DNA from: DASZQL01 sp964391865
GTDB lineage: Bacteria; Planctomycetota; Phycisphaerae; Phycisphaerales; UBA1924
Assembly (NCBI GenBank): GCA_964391865.1
Contig: CAYMNQ010000002.1
Coordinates: 372,001 to 436,000, forward strand
Length of the DNA: 64,000 nucleotides
Direction of reading: 5' to 3'
In this document: one piece after another, positions 8,176 to 16,611 of the stretch
Numbering within the stretch: position 1 is the first letter of the stretch
Layout of the letters: each line of letters starts with the position of its first letter
Made by a program: the position numbers and the translations under genes
Notes under the pieces: model-generated
What the model was told of the DNA's origin: nothing
Database searches by the model: none
Seen by the model: the letters and a program-made list of their open reading frames with translations, nothing else

Positions 8176-9123
8176 ATGCGCATCATGAAGTCGGTGTTGT
8201 TGTTGGTGGTGGGTTCGCTGGGCGCGCAGGCGGCGCCCGCGTGGGCCGCCGAGATTCTCGTGACCAGCTTCGGCACAAGCCGGGTCGGTCGTTACACGCC
8301 GCAGGGCGCGTTCATCGCGCCGCTCGACCTCTCGGGCGGCTTGTCGCGCCCGCTCTGCACGCGCCTCGGCCCGGACGGCAACACGCTCTACGTCGTCAGC
8401 GAAGAGAACCACGCGATCAAGCGCTACAACGCCACCACCGGCGCGTTCATCGACACTTTCATCGCCGGCGGCGCCAGCGGGCTCAACAACCCCACCGGGC
8501 TGACCTGGGACAACGAGGGCAACCTCTACGTCGCCAACTTCGGCTTCAACAACGTCGTGAAGTTCAACGGCAGCACCGGCGCGCCCATGGGCACCTTCGT
8601 CTCCGCCGGCTCGGGCGGGCTCTCCGGGCCGGACAACGGCACCGTCTTCGGTCCCGACGGCAACCTCTACGTCCCCAGCTACAACACCAACCAGGTCCTC
8701 AAGTACAGCGGCGACGACGGCTCGTTCCTCGGCGCCTTCGTCTCCTCCATCCAGCGACCGCGCGTCATCGAGTTCCGCAACGGGTCGATGTACGTCACCA
8801 GCGAAACAACCAACTCCGTCCGCCGCTACGACGCGGGCAGCGGCGCGTTCCTCGGCAATTTCGTCGCTCCCAGTTCGGGCGGGCTGAGCCAGCCCATCGG
8901 CATGGCGTTCGGCAACGACGGCTACCTCTACGTCGGCTCCTCAACCACCAGCCGGATCCTGCGCTACAACGAGAACACCGGCGCCTTCGTCGACATCTTC
9001 ATCCAGGGCGGGCTGGGCGGCATCAGCGCGCCGGCGTTCATCACCGTGGTCCCCACGCCGGGGACCGGCGTGATGGCGCTCTCGGGCCTGGCATTCGCCC
9101 TGCGCCGCCGCAGAATGGACTGA
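8176..9123 (+). CDS. Secreted NHL-like beta-propeller with PEP-CTERM-like tail
   Basis: A 315-residue exported protein. The signal peptide (about 1-24) ends AAPAWA-AE. The rest is a run of about six NHL/SMP-30-like blades of about 45 residues with the repeated core 'G.LYV.....N.V..Y...TGAF...F', for example 'GNTLYVVSEENHAIKRYNATTGAFIDTF' and 'GYLYVGSSTTSRILRYNENTGAFV' (given piecewise). The C-terminus 'VVPTPGTGVMALSGLAFALRRRRMD' has the proline motif, short hydrophobic helix and arginine cluster of PEP-CTERM-like sorting signals, so surface anchoring after processing by an exosortase-type system is expected. No exosortase gene is in the window. GAGGAG eight bases before ATG 8176 supports the start. 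Confidence 0.8.
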   Translation: MRIMKSVLLLVVGSLGAQAAPAWAAEILVTSFGTSRVGRYTPQGAFIAPLDLSGGLSRPLCTRLGPDGNTLYVVSEENHAIKRYNATTGAFIDTFIAGGASGLNNPTGLTWDNEGNLYVANFGFNNVVKFNGSTGAPMGTFVSAGSGGLSGPDNGTVFGPDGNLYVPSYNTNQVLKYSGDDGSFLGAFVSSIQRPRVIEFRNGSMYVTSETTNSVRRYDAGSGAFLGNFVAPSSGGLSQPIGMAFGNDGYLYVGSSTTSRILRYNENTGAFVDIFIQGGLGGISAPAFITVVPTPGTGVMALSGLAFALRRRRMD

Positions 9124-9201
9124 ATCTCGCCGATGGTCTTGATTCGGGAGCGCGGCGCGGGAACACTTCAGTTCCCGACCGCGCACCCGGAGAGAGACGC
9201 C

Positions 9202-10764
9202 GTGCGACCCATCGCCCCCACTGTTCTGCTGATCGTTGCTCCCGCGTTCGCGGGCGCGCCGTCGTTCACGCCGCTGGGCGACCTGCCGGGCGGCGCGGCG
9301 ATGAGCCGCGCGAACGCCATCAGCGCCGACGGCACCACCATCGTCGGCGCCTCGACATCCGCCAGCGGGATCGAAGCGTGCATGTGGCGCGCCGGCGTGC
9401 TCACGCCGCTGGGTGATTTCGCCGGCGGCCCGTTCAACAGCGAAGCGACCGACTGCTCGGGCGACGGCTCCGTCATCGTCGGCTTCGGCACCATCAGCAC
9501 GGGCGAAGAGCGCGGCTTCACGCTCACGCTCCCCGCCCCAGGTGCGCTCGTCGAACTGCCGCCCGGCCCGTTCGCCGGCGCCACGTGGTCGCGCGCCGAC
9601 GCCGTCTCACGCAACGGCATGATCGCCGGCGGCGTGACGCACTTCGGCGGGCTCGACCCTGGCACCATCCAGCGCGCCACCGTCTGGACCGGTACCTCAC
9701 CCGCGCTTCTGCCGCTCATCCCCGCGCCGCTCGCCATGGCGGCCCGCGTCTTCGGCATGCGCGCCGACGGGCTCTACCGCGTCGGCCGCGGCGACCGCGC
9801 CGGCACCTCGCCCTGGATCGCCATCAACTGGGTCGTCGGCACGGGCGACTTCCGCTTCTTCCCCGGCACCATCGGCTACGCGGAAGCCTTCGGCACGACC
9901 GCTTCGGGCACCGTCAGCGTCGGCACGGCATCATCACCAGACACCGAGCGCATCCCCGGCGTGGGCGAAGCCGTCTACTGGATCAACAACGACCCCACGG
10001 CGCTGGGTGATCTGCCCGGCGGCGTCTTCAAGAGCTCCGCCTACGCGATCAGCGACGACGCGACGGTCATTGTCGGGCAGGGCACCAGCGCGATCGGCGA
10101 CGAAGCGTTCCTGTGGACGCAAGCGGACGGCATGCGCCGCCTCAAGAACGTGATCGAGGACGATTTCGGCATCGACCTCACCGGCTGGACGCTCACCGCC
10201 GCGCGTGATGTCAGCGCGGCGGGCGATGCGATCATCGGCTGGGGCACGAACCCGGCGGGGCAGCAGGAAGCGTGGCTGTTCCGTGCCGACTGCCTTGCGC
10301 GCCCGGCGTTCTCGCAATCACCGACAATCACCTATGCCTGCCCCGGCACGGACGCCGCTTTCGCCGCCGCCGCCGTCGGCACGCCGACGATCTCGTACCG
10401 CTGGCGCCGGAACGGAGTCGACCTCACCGACGGCCCGACGGGCTTCGGCTCAATCATCAGCGGCAGCGGGAGCGCGATGCTTACGATCACCGGCGTCGCC
10501 GCCGCGGACGGAGGCTCCTATGACTGCATCGCGCTGAACGCCTGCGGCAACGCGGGCACCACGCCCGTCGAACTCCGCGTAACCCTCGCGGGCGACGCCG
10601 ACCGCGACGGGTTCGTGGGCCTGAGCGACATCGCGCTTGTCACGAGCAACTGGACATTCACGGTCCCGCCCGCCCCGCCCGAATCGGACCTCGACGGCAA
10701 CGGCATGATCGGGCTCAGCGACCTCGCCGCGGTGATCACCAACTGGGCACAGTCCTGCCCGTGA
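9202..10764 (+). CDS. Secreted HAF-repeat protein with Ig-like domain and EF-hand/dockerin-like C-terminus
   Basis: GTG 9202 is the likely start: it begins the signal peptide (VRPIAPTVLLIVAPAFAGA) and has a GGAGAGA ribosome site about 8 nt upstream. The frame is open further 5' but without signal sequence. The 520-residue product has repeats of the HAF type ('LGDLPGG...S.A.AIS.DGTTIVG', 'ALGDLPGGVFKSSAYAISDD') over about residues 25-385. An immunoglobulin-like domain follows (about 390-475; paired cysteines, 'YRWRRNGVDLTDG' and 'ADGGSYDCIALNACGNAG'). The protein ends in a two-EF-hand module ('GDADRDGFVGLSDIALVTSNW' and 'DLDGNGMIGLSDLAAVITNW', given as two pieces). Role unknown; likely a surface or released protein with calcium-stabilised C-terminus. 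It follows the beta-propeller gene by about 80 nt on the same strand and may share its transcript. Confidence 0.8.
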   Translation: MRPIAPTVLLIVAPAFAGAPSFTPLGDLPGGAAMSRANAISADGTTIVGASTSASGIEACMWRAGVLTPLGDFAGGPFNSEATDCSGDGSVIVGFGTISTGEERGFTLTLPAPGALVELPPGPFAGATWSRADAVSRNGMIAGGVTHFGGLDPGTIQRATVWTGTSPALLPLIPAPLAMAARVFGMRADGLYRVGRGDRAGTSPWIAINWVVGTGDFRFFPGTIGYAEAFGTTASGTVSVGTASSPDTERIPGVGEAVYWINNDPTALGDLPGGVFKSSAYAISDDATVIVGQGTSAIGDEAFLWTQADGMRRLKNVIEDDFGIDLTGWTLTAARDVSAAGDAIIGWGTNPAGQQEAWLFRADCLARPAFSQSPTITYACPGTDAAFAAAAVGTPTISYRWRRNGVDLTDGPTGFGSIISGSGSAMLTITGVAAADGGSYDCIALNACGNAGTTPVELRVTLAGDADRDGFVGLSDIALVTSNWTFTVPPAPPESDLDGNGMIGLSDLAAVITNWAQSCP

Positions 10765-10787
10765 ATCGTTCGCGATGATGAAATGAA

Positions 10788-10811
10788 ACACGCCCGCGCA
10801 GGCAGGCGTGT
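10788..10811. terminator. Hairpin between convergent genes
   Basis: ACACGCC (10788-10794) pairs with GGCGTGT (10805-10811) across a 10-nt loop, 24 nt after the stop codon of the HAF-repeat gene and before the end of the convergent LuxR-type gene. There is no strong T run, so its efficiency is uncertain. Confidence 0.5.
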
Positions 10812-10890
10812 GGTTCGTACAGAGTGATCGGGGCGCGCACCGAACCGCGAGTCCACCAGTCGCTTCAGCTTCCCTTGTGTTCAGGGTGAT

Positions 10891-11781
10891 TCACGCCGAT
10901 GCCAGCGCCGGGCGCGTGACGATCACGGGCGCCGGACCGATGTCGCTCACGGCTCCGTCGAGGCGGAAGGCCCGAGCGGGGGCGTCCGTGCCGCAGGCGG
11001 CGATGTGCCCGAGCGCTCGGGCGATCAGTTCGCCCCGGCTCGTCGCTTTCAGCTTGCGGTGCAGCGACTTCACATGGTCGTGGACCGTGTGCGGCGAACG
11101 CGCCAGGTCGGCGGCGATCTCCTTCACGCTTTTGCCCAGCGTCAGGTGGTCGAGCACCTCGCGCTCGCGGTGCGTCAGCCGGCTGAGCGCGTTCGTCACG
11201 TCAGGCCCGAACGCGAGCGACGCCCGCGCGACCAGCGGCGTGAGCACGCCCGCCAGCACCGCAGCGTCCGCGTTCTCGAATCTCTTCCCGGACATCCCCA
11301 CGCCGAACTGCACCACCAGCGTGCGCCCGGGCACGTTCCCCGGCATCTTTACCACGCCGACAAGAAAGTCCGACGCGCCGAGGCGCGACCAGCGCCGCGC
11401 GCCGTCGCTCCCAGAGAAGCGATCGAACCCCGGCAAGTCACGCAGCACGCCGACGCGCGGGCCCCCCGCCGGCTCACCCCAAGGGGGCAACGACCAATCG
11501 AGCGACGGGGCGTGCAGCGGCAGCAGCGCTTCGCCCGAAACGTCGCGCCCCTGGGCGTCGTGGCCCGCGGCGCCGACCGCTTCCACCTGCGCGATCGCGC
11601 CGGTGTCGCTCAGATGAACAATCGCGACCGACACGATCGCGCTCGCCCGCAACGCCCGGAGAGCCCGGGCCGCGTCGTCGCACCATTCCATCGTGGCGAT
11701 CGCCGGAAGGGAACACGTCGCGGCGGAGAGTTCCGCCGCCAGGGCGACATGCCCCGGACTCAAACCGACATCAATCAACAT
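10891..11781 (-). CDS. LuxR-family transcriptional regulator with C-terminal HTH
   Basis: A protein of about 296 residues. The C-terminal helix-turn-helix is unmistakable: 'LTHREREVLDHLTLGKSVKEIA', 'LARSPHTVHDHVKSLHRKL' (about residues 207-255), matching GerE/LuxR domains. The N-terminal about 190 residues resemble no sensor domain I can name; they contain 'IVSVAIVHLSDTGAIAQVEAVG' and 'LVVQFGVGM' stretches that would fit a GAF/PAS-like fold. There is no receiver aspartate pattern, so it is probably an effector-sensing rather than phosphorylated regulator. ATG 11781 was chosen because AAAGG lies nine bases upstream. The frame extends to 11856, but the ATG at 11802 has no ribosome site. The gene is alone, convergent with the HAF gene. 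Confidence 0.8.
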   Translation of the reverse strand: MLIDVGLSPGHVALAAELSAATCSLPAIATMEWCDDAARALRALRASAIVSVAIVHLSDTGAIAQVEAVGAAGHDAQGRDVSGEALLPLHAPSLDWSLPPWGEPAGGPRVGVLRDLPGFDRFSGSDGARRWSRLGASDFLVGVVKMPGNVPGRTLVVQFGVGMSGKRFENADAAVLAGVLTPLVARASLAFGPDVTNALSRLTHREREVLDHLTLGKSVKEIAADLARSPHTVHDHVKSLHRKLKATSRGELIARALGHIAACGTDAPARAFRLDGAVSDIGPAPVIVTRPALASA

Positions 11782-12068
11782 TGGTCTCAGCCTTTCAATC
11801 ATGGAAAGGAAAGAAACAAGAACGAATACGCAGTGTATATCGGCAAACTCCCCCATGCGGGTCGCGTGGGATGCCGATGCAGCCCCCTGATTGCCCGGGG
11901 ACGCTACCCCCTTCCGGGCATCACAATACGATGCGGGTGGGCGAGAGTTCCATCAATCTCGCGTGCCGCATCGGACATGCGGGCAGACATGAGAATCAGG
12001 CGTTTTAACGCCGGAATAATCAAACTTCGCCCGCACGAATTCTGCCGCGCTCGCGGCCGCACACTCAC

Positions 12069-12644
12069 TCACGGCGTCGGCGGCGCCGTTTCATCGTTCG
12101 CCGACATCCGATCCGTCACCTCGCGCAAGAGACGCGCAGCGAGGTCCGGGTCCGCCGCCGACGAGTACGCGTAACTCGGCTGTAAGCCTTGATTCAGCAA
12201 CCGCGGGTCGGTCCATTGGCTGGTCAGGCGTGCCGACGCAACGCTCACGCGCCGGCCCGGGCGCTCGACGTGTTCGACATCAACCTCCACGCGTGCGATG
12301 CGGTCGCTCGACTCGGCGTTGGCTTGATCGCTCGGCTCGAACCGGACGCGCGCGACGCGCCGCTCGTTCTGCGCGAACCCCTCGAGCGCGGAGCGCCCGC
12401 CCGTCGCGTGCGGCACCCAGGGCGTCATGAACCCAGCCCACGGGCGCGGCACCGTCGTGATGATCCCCGCCGACGCATCCACGCGGTCGAGCTCGAACGA
12501 AGCATTGCGCAGCACATCTTTGGCCGCCTGGAACGCGCGCGGGTACTCGTCGGCGGTGACGCGCAGCTCCGTCACCGCGGGGCTCGACGTGCACGACGCC
12601 ACGCCGACCAGCGCACACAATGAGATGACGAGTGATCGCGGCAT
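12069..12644 (-). CDS. Putative lipoprotein of unknown function
   Basis: Starting at ATG 12644 (MPRSLVISLCALVGVASC) the product is 191 residues with a typical lipoprotein signal: basic residue, hydrophobic stretch and lipobox VASC, then a Ser-rich linker (TSSPAV). The mature part (about 20-175) has an alternating beta/alpha look: 'TELRVTADEYPRAFQAAKDVLRNASFELDRVDASAGII' suggests one beta-alpha-beta unit as in bacterial DUF-type lipoproteins of outer-membrane stress systems. I do not recognise a family. The frame continues 28 codons upstream, but those lack signal-peptide character. The tail is Pro/Thr rich (ETAPPTP). Two stem-loop repeats lie just upstream on this strand. Confidence 0.6.
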   Translation of the reverse strand: MPRSLVISLCALVGVASCTSSPAVTELRVTADEYPRAFQAAKDVLRNASFELDRVDASAGIITTVPRPWAGFMTPWVPHATGGRSALEGFAQNERRVARVRFEPSDQANAESSDRIARVEVDVEHVERPGRRVSVASARLTSQWTDPRLLNQGLQPSYAYSSAADPDLAARLLREVTDRMSANDETAPPTP

Positions 12645-12682
12645 GAACTCAGAGTACCGCGCCCTGAGTTGGTCATCCGAGG

Positions 12683-12712
12683 GTGCCACTGGTTGGCTCT
12701 GCAACCAGTGCT
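12683..12712. repeat. Stem-loop repeat J1 (constant gctctg loop)
   Basis: CACTGGTTG (12687-12695) and CAACCAGTG (12702-12710) form a perfect 9-bp stem around loop GCTCTG, preceded by GGTGC. A second element with the same flank and loop but a different stem lies at 12764-12796. Confidence 0.75.
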
Positions 12713-12763
12713 CCATCATCCGCTTCAACTGCTAGCTCGTGTCCTCCGTGCGGGGGGTGTCGG

Positions 12764-12796
12764 GGGTGCCATGGCTCAGGCTCTGCTCGGCCATGT
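12764..12796. repeat. Stem-loop repeat J2 (same loop, different stem)
   Basis: After GGTGC, CATGGCTCAG (12770-12779) pairs imperfectly (8 of 10 by eye) with CTCGGCCATG (12786-12795) around the identical loop GCTCTG. The constant flank and loop with a non-homologous but self-complementary stem marks this and J1 as one family. Confidence 0.7.
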
Positions 12797-12861
12797 CGTG
12801 CGCCTCGGCGAGGGCTCATCGTGGCCCAACAAAGCATCGGCCACGGCACGCGCAGCCGCCT

Positions 12862-13587
12862 TCACTCAGGCAGATCAACCCGCTCGCCCAGCGATGCCGC
12901 CAGTTTCCGTACGGCTGCTTTCACCGCCGACAACTCCGCCTCCAGCGCGCCGACGCGCTCGACGAGCGCCGCCGACGCCGGGGCCGAAACCGCAACGTGG
13001 CTTCGATGCACCTCCGGCGCGTGGGCCGTGTCGTCATGTCCGCCGCCTGGCGCGTCGAGCGGGTGCAGGTCGGGGCAGATCAGCTGCGCGTAGCGCGCGA
13101 CACGCACGCCCGAGCCGGGCACCACGGGCAGCAGCTTCGCCAGCGGCTCGGCCCGCGTGCGCAGCGCGTCGAGCACCGCCTGCGTGGATTCGTTCGTCGC
13201 CAGCGCGTGATCGGTGGGCGGCATCATCCGCGCGGCGTTCGAGCGCAACGCCGACAGCGACTGCGGCCCGCGCAGCAGCAACTCCGCCAGCAGCGCCATC
13301 TCCGCCATGCTGATCTGAAGCACCTCGCGCACGACGTGCCGGTACTTGGGCACGCGGCTGCCGGAGAGGAACGCCTCGCGGACCAGTTCCTTGCGGCGCA
13401 GGCCGTCGACCGCGCCGAGGACGATGTCCTCGTCGAAGTTCACCAGCGGGTCGCGGTTGTTCTTCTGGTTGCAGCCCGTCACGAGCGCGTTCAGCGTCAG
13501 CGGGTACTGCGCCGGCACGGTCTGCGCCTTCTCGATCAGGACGCCCAGCACGCGGCACTCGGAGGGTTCGAGCGAGGGGATCGTCAT
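12862..13587 (-). CDS. yceH: YceH family (DUF480/UPF0502) protein
   Basis: A 241-residue protein with the conserved YceH opening 'LEPSECRVLGVLIEKAQTVP', 'QYPLTLNALVTGCNQKNNRDP' and the second winged-helix segment 'REVLQISMAEMALLAELLLRGPQS', 'LRSNAARMMP'. The family consists of two tandem winged-helix domains and has no firmly established biochemical role. The C-terminal about 70 residues (after 'LICPDLHP') form a low-complexity linker plus a predicted coiled coil ('LVERVGALEAELSAVKAAVRKLAASLGE'), which is common in longer YceH homologues. ATG 13587 matches the family N-terminus; the frame stays open upstream, but the extra residues are not conserved-looking. It lies 78 nt from the SUFU-domain gene on the same strand. 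Confidence 0.85.
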   Translation of the reverse strand: MTIPSLEPSECRVLGVLIEKAQTVPAQYPLTLNALVTGCNQKNNRDPLVNFDEDIVLGAVDGLRRKELVREAFLSGSRVPKYRHVVREVLQISMAEMALLAELLLRGPQSLSALRSNAARMMPPTDHALATNESTQAVLDALRTRAEPLAKLLPVVPGSGVRVARYAQLICPDLHPLDAPGGGHDDTAHAPEVHRSHVAVSAPASAALVERVGALEAELSAVKAAVRKLAASLGERVDLPE

Positions 13588-13665
13588 GCGGGCAGTGTAA
13601 GCGCGCCGCGAAGAGTCAACGCACAGAGACGGGGAAGGCGAGACCGAGGACAATGCCCGGACGCG

Positions 13666-14379
13666 TTAGAAGAGACCGAATCGGCGGAGTCGCGCGATGT
13701 TCGGGCGATCAAACTTGAAGAGATCATGCGCCGGGGCATCGAAGCGCTTGACTTGATCGGACAGCGCCTTGCTTCCTTTTTTGAGCTTGTACTCAACTTC
13801 GTCTGGATAAAGAGGGACTAGCTGCAGGAACAGGACTCTTCGATCATCGAGTAGGAGCGTGCGGAAAGTCGGGTTGACCCCGCGCGGCTCGTAGAGCAGC
13901 GCTCCCGTAAACGGAGAATCCGGCATTCCGCCTGTCTTGGCGTGCAGAGCGAAGTCGAGTGTGTGTCCATAGCCGACGAAAGCGCCAGTTGCGTGCGGAT
14001 AGCGCGCGATCATCTTCATGGCGCTCGCGGCCCATGCAAAGCGAGGATCCTCGCTCAGGTCGGACTTGCCAGGCCGATCCGCGGGAATCATCGCGCAGAG
14101 TTCGACGTGCTGAAACTCATCATGGCCCGCTGGAACGCGCTGCGGTTGCTCACTCATGCCGGACGTGACGATGAGCCAGAAATGGCGATCCTTGCCCGGC
14201 GCGACGATGTGCAGGTCGACATGAACCAGCGGCGAAATGATCTCGTGGAGGACAGAGCTGACCGGACCGATTGTGCCCTCGATGTGCGCGGAGATGGAAG
14301 CGATCAACTCTTCGTTGCCGAGCGAGAAATCGGCTTCATGTCCCTCACCGGGGTTCTCGGATTCGAGCGAATACGTCAT
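13666..14379 (-). CDS. SUFU (suppressor of fused)-domain protein
   Basis: A 237-residue cytoplasmic protein whose central part carries the SUFU-like block: 'VDLHIVAPGKDRHFWLIVTSGMSEQPQRVP' (pieces), 'HVELCAMIPADRP', then a tryptophan-rich alpha segment 'FAWAASAMKMIARYPH' and the late 'FLQLVPLYPDEVEYKLKKGSKAL' that ends many bacterial SUFU proteins. Bacterial SUFU proteins often serve as immunity proteins against polymorphic toxins or have unknown roles. No toxin gene sits next to this one. Base composition is visibly less GC-rich than in its neighbours, so recent acquisition is possible. ATG at 14377-14379. Confidence 0.8.
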   Translation of the reverse strand: MTYSLESENPGEGHEADFSLGNEELIASISAHIEGTIGPVSSVLHEIISPLVHVDLHIVAPGKDRHFWLIVTSGMSEQPQRVPAGHDEFQHVELCAMIPADRPGKSDLSEDPRFAWAASAMKMIARYPHATGAFVGYGHTLDFALHAKTGGMPDSPFTGALLYEPRGVNPTFRTLLLDDRRVLFLQLVPLYPDEVEYKLKKGSKALSDQVKRFDAPAHDLFKFDRPNIARLRRFGLF

Positions 14380-14512
14380 GCGCAGAGTTTATTCAGCGCA
14401 AAGACTGCAAGCACTCTGAATACGTGGCGAGGGAAGGCACCGATTGACTACCGTGGCCGCCGGTGAGGTGCTCGGGGCAATGACTTTCAGACGCCTCTAA
14501 CGCCCATTGCGT

Positions 14513-14929
14513 TCACTCTTGAATCAAAGGTCGCTTCGGCAGCGGGCGGCGCCGCGCGATCGAGAACCGCAGCACCTGCACCACCACGAGGCACCCGCCC
14601 AGGCTCAGCAAAGACGCCCACGCCGCTTTGGCGAAGAACGCGTTGGTGTCTTCCGCCACCGCCGCCGCCGAGGCGCCGGGACGCAGGGCCGCCAGCGTCT
14701 GGCTCGCGTCGATGCCCAGCGCGTGCAGGCCCAGCTTGATCAGAATCATCGCCGCCCACATGCAGAACAGGATGCCCGCGAGCATCGCCCACTGCGTGCC
14801 GATGAACTTCCAGCGGGCGAGCGACGACTTCCCCTGCATCACGAACCACAGCTCACGCACCGGCATCAGCGCGATCATGATGAAGTAGTACAGACCACCG
14901 ATTCCAGTTCCGGGCATTCCGACGACCAT
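14513..14929 (-). CDS. Small membrane protein downstream of a processive glycosyltransferase
   Basis: The product is 138 residues from ATG 14929 and has three likely transmembrane helices ('IGGLYYFIMIALMPV', 'WAMLAGILFCMWAAMILIKLGL', 'WASLLSLGGCLVVVQVLRF') and a basic cytoplasmic tail (ARRRPLPKRP). The family is not recognised. It follows the GT2 gene on the same strand after a 150-nt repeat-filled gap, so it is likely in the same transcript and may be a small partner of the polymer synthase, as PgaD or similar subunits are for PgaC (inference from position and topology, not similarity). The frame runs on upstream through the repeat without stops for many codons, but that part is repeat-derived. 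Confidence 0.6.
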   Translation of the reverse strand: MVVGMPGTGIGGLYYFIMIALMPVRELWFVMQGKSSLARWKFIGTQWAMLAGILFCMWAAMILIKLGLHALGIDASQTLAALRPGASAAAVAEDTNAFFAKAAWASLLSLGGCLVVVQVLRFSIARRRPLPKRPLIQE

Positions 14930-14942
14930 TGGGAGTGAGTCC

Positions 14943-15075
14943 TGAGGGGTGAGACTTGAGCCTTGAGCAAAGATGAGGCTTGGGGCTTGAGGCTTGAGGC
15001 TTGAAGCTTGAGAACAGACGCCGCCTTGCCGCGTCTTGTTCTGGCTGATCGCTGACCTCTGAAAGCTGACAGCTC
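14943..15075. repeat. cttgagg 7-mer array (family D) and gctgac-type units
   Basis: From 14943 to 15013 the sequence is a degenerate head-to-tail array of the 7-mer CTTGAGG / CTTGGGG / CTTGAAG (about eight units). From 15044 to 15075 a second degenerate array of GCTGA(T/C/A)-type units runs up to the stop codon of the GT2 gene. No inverted partner arm was found for either. The whole gap between the two minus-strand genes consists of these units. Confidence 0.75.
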
Positions 15076-16272
15076 TTAGTGCCCCTTCTGGAACACGCGC
15101 ACCGATTGGCTGGGCATGATGAACTCCGTCCACACCGCGCGGAGTACGTAGTACGAGTTGATGAAACGGATCAGGAAGAAGCCCGGCAGGCTGGCGAGCG
15201 CCTGCTTCACCTCGCCGCGTTGGTGCGCCTTGCGCAGCACGGGCACGAGGATCGCGGGGATGTCGATGAAGTAGCCCAGCAGGAAGATCGGGCTGACAAA
15301 GATCGCCAGCAGCGGCAGCAGCACCAGGAACGCCAGCGCGCACAGCGTCGCGTCCCACAGGCCGATCATCACCACGTTCCGCAGGAAGGGAACGTGCACG
15401 ACATCCTGCCAGTGGACCTTCACGCACTGGATGAACCCCGCGCTCCAGCGCCGCAGTTGGCGCGAAAGGAACGTGAGATTGTGCGGCTCGATCGGGTAGC
15501 ACACCGCGTCTTCAACAAACCGGACGCGCCAGCCCGCGAGGTAGCAGTTCCACGTCAGGTCCATGTCTTCCGCCAGCGTGCGGTGCGGCCAGCCGCCGAC
15601 GGAACGCAGCACCTCGGTGCGGTACATCGCGAAGCAACCCGACGCCAGCAGCGGCTTCTCGTAGTAATCCTGCAGCGGCTTGTAGAGGCTGAACGCGAAG
15701 AGATATTCAACATAGCGCCCGCGTTCCCAGATCGAGCGGACGAAGCGCGGGATCACGTAGCCGCAGGCGCCGGCGACGTCCGGCTCCTTCATTGCGGGGA
15801 GCAGCTTCTCGATCGCGTCGTCCGCAAGGACGGTGTCCGCATCGATCGCGAGCGTCATCTCGCTGGTGACGAACGTCAGCCCGTAGTTCAGCGCGCTCGA
15901 CTTGTTGCCCGTGTTCGTCGGCGTGCGGACGACCGTCGCGCCGTGGTCGCGGGCGATGTCGCCCGTGCGGTCCTTCGAGCAGTCGTCGATGACAATGATC
16001 TCATCGGGGCGGACCGTCTGGCGCTTCACGCTCTCGATGGTGTCGGCGATGCTCGCCGCCTCGTTGTACGCGGGGATGATGACCGCGACGCCGGTCTTGG
16101 TCTTCGTCGGCACGGACGGGCGCACGGCGGGGCGCGGGCGAGCGGCGGGGCGTACGGGGGGCGCAGGGGCGCGGGGCAAACCGCTCGCGCCACCCGCGGA
16201 AACTCCGGGCGGGTCGGCGAGGGCGGTGCGTTGCAGCGGGTTGAGGACGGACAGCGACGAGAGCAGGGACAT
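15076..16272 (-). CDS. Family-2 processive glycosyltransferase, membrane-bound (PgaC/NodC/BcsA-like)
   Basis: A 398-residue protein starting at ATG 16272. After a Pro/Ala-rich N-terminal stretch comes the GT-A core: 'VAVIIPAYNEAASI' (about 62-75), DDCSKD (nucleotide site), 'LAIDADTVL' (DxD), 'TLAEDMDLTW' (catalytic ED) and QLRRW (about residue 285). That last motif is the Q-x-x-RW signature of processive synthases that polymerise beta-linked sugars. Membrane helices follow ('MIGLWDATLCALAFLVLLPLLAIFVSPIFLL'), as in poly-GlcNAc and hyaluronan/cellulose-type synthases. The polymer cannot be told. A small membrane protein gene lies downstream. The frame is open about 54 codons upstream of 16272, but the family N-terminus and absence of a better site favour the chosen start. 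On this strand TATACT occurs at 16506-16501, a possible -10. Confidence 0.85.
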   Translation of the reverse strand: MSLLSSLSVLNPLQRTALADPPGVSAGGASGLPRAPAPPVRPAARPRPAVRPSVPTKTKTGVAVIIPAYNEAASIADTIESVKRQTVRPDEIIVIDDCSKDRTGDIARDHGATVVRTPTNTGNKSSALNYGLTFVTSEMTLAIDADTVLADDAIEKLLPAMKEPDVAGACGYVIPRFVRSIWERGRYVEYLFAFSLYKPLQDYYEKPLLASGCFAMYRTEVLRSVGGWPHRTLAEDMDLTWNCYLAGWRVRFVEDAVCYPIEPHNLTFLSRQLRRWSAGFIQCVKVHWQDVVHVPFLRNVVMIGLWDATLCALAFLVLLPLLAIFVSPIFLLGYFIDIPAILVPVLRKAHQRGEVKQALASLPGFFLIRFINSYYVLRAVWTEFIMPSQSVRVFQKGH

Positions 16273-16611
16273 GGGGGTGAATCTCACGAGCCGCGGCCGG
16301 GATCGCGATCTGCTTGCAGCGCAAGCGCAGCGCGAGCGGACGGCGCGGACGAACATGGGGCGGTCGGTTGTGGAATGAGTTGGTCGCGGGGTTCGGTGAC
16401 GAGTCAGCCGATCCGGGTTGTGACGCCGCGACACTCACCGCCGTTCGGTCAGCACGCCGGGCGTAACAAGGCCCAACAGCGACCGGGCGGACTGTGCAAC
16501 AGTATAGCGTTGTTCGGAGCATCCGGTTCTGCCTTGCATGCAAGCAGACTGCGATTCGCTCCGCTGACGTGCCTATATACCCTAACAATTTCCTATTAAA
16601 AGGCGCAAGAC
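16273..16611. other. Gap upstream of the GT2 gene and atpD
   Basis: No gene was seen. The segment should hold the promoter of the minus-strand GT2 gene (TATACT as a -10-like hexamer near 16501-16506) and part of the atpD control region. Its last 60 bases (around 16565-16610, 'ccctaacaatttcctatt') are clearly AT-richer than their surroundings and end where the inverted repeat at 16612 begins. Confidence 0.35.

Noticed and set aside
13666..14379. SUFU protein as immunity protein of a polymorphic toxin system
   Set aside because: No toxin with a variable C-terminus or secretion adaptor is adjacent; kept only as a general property of the family.
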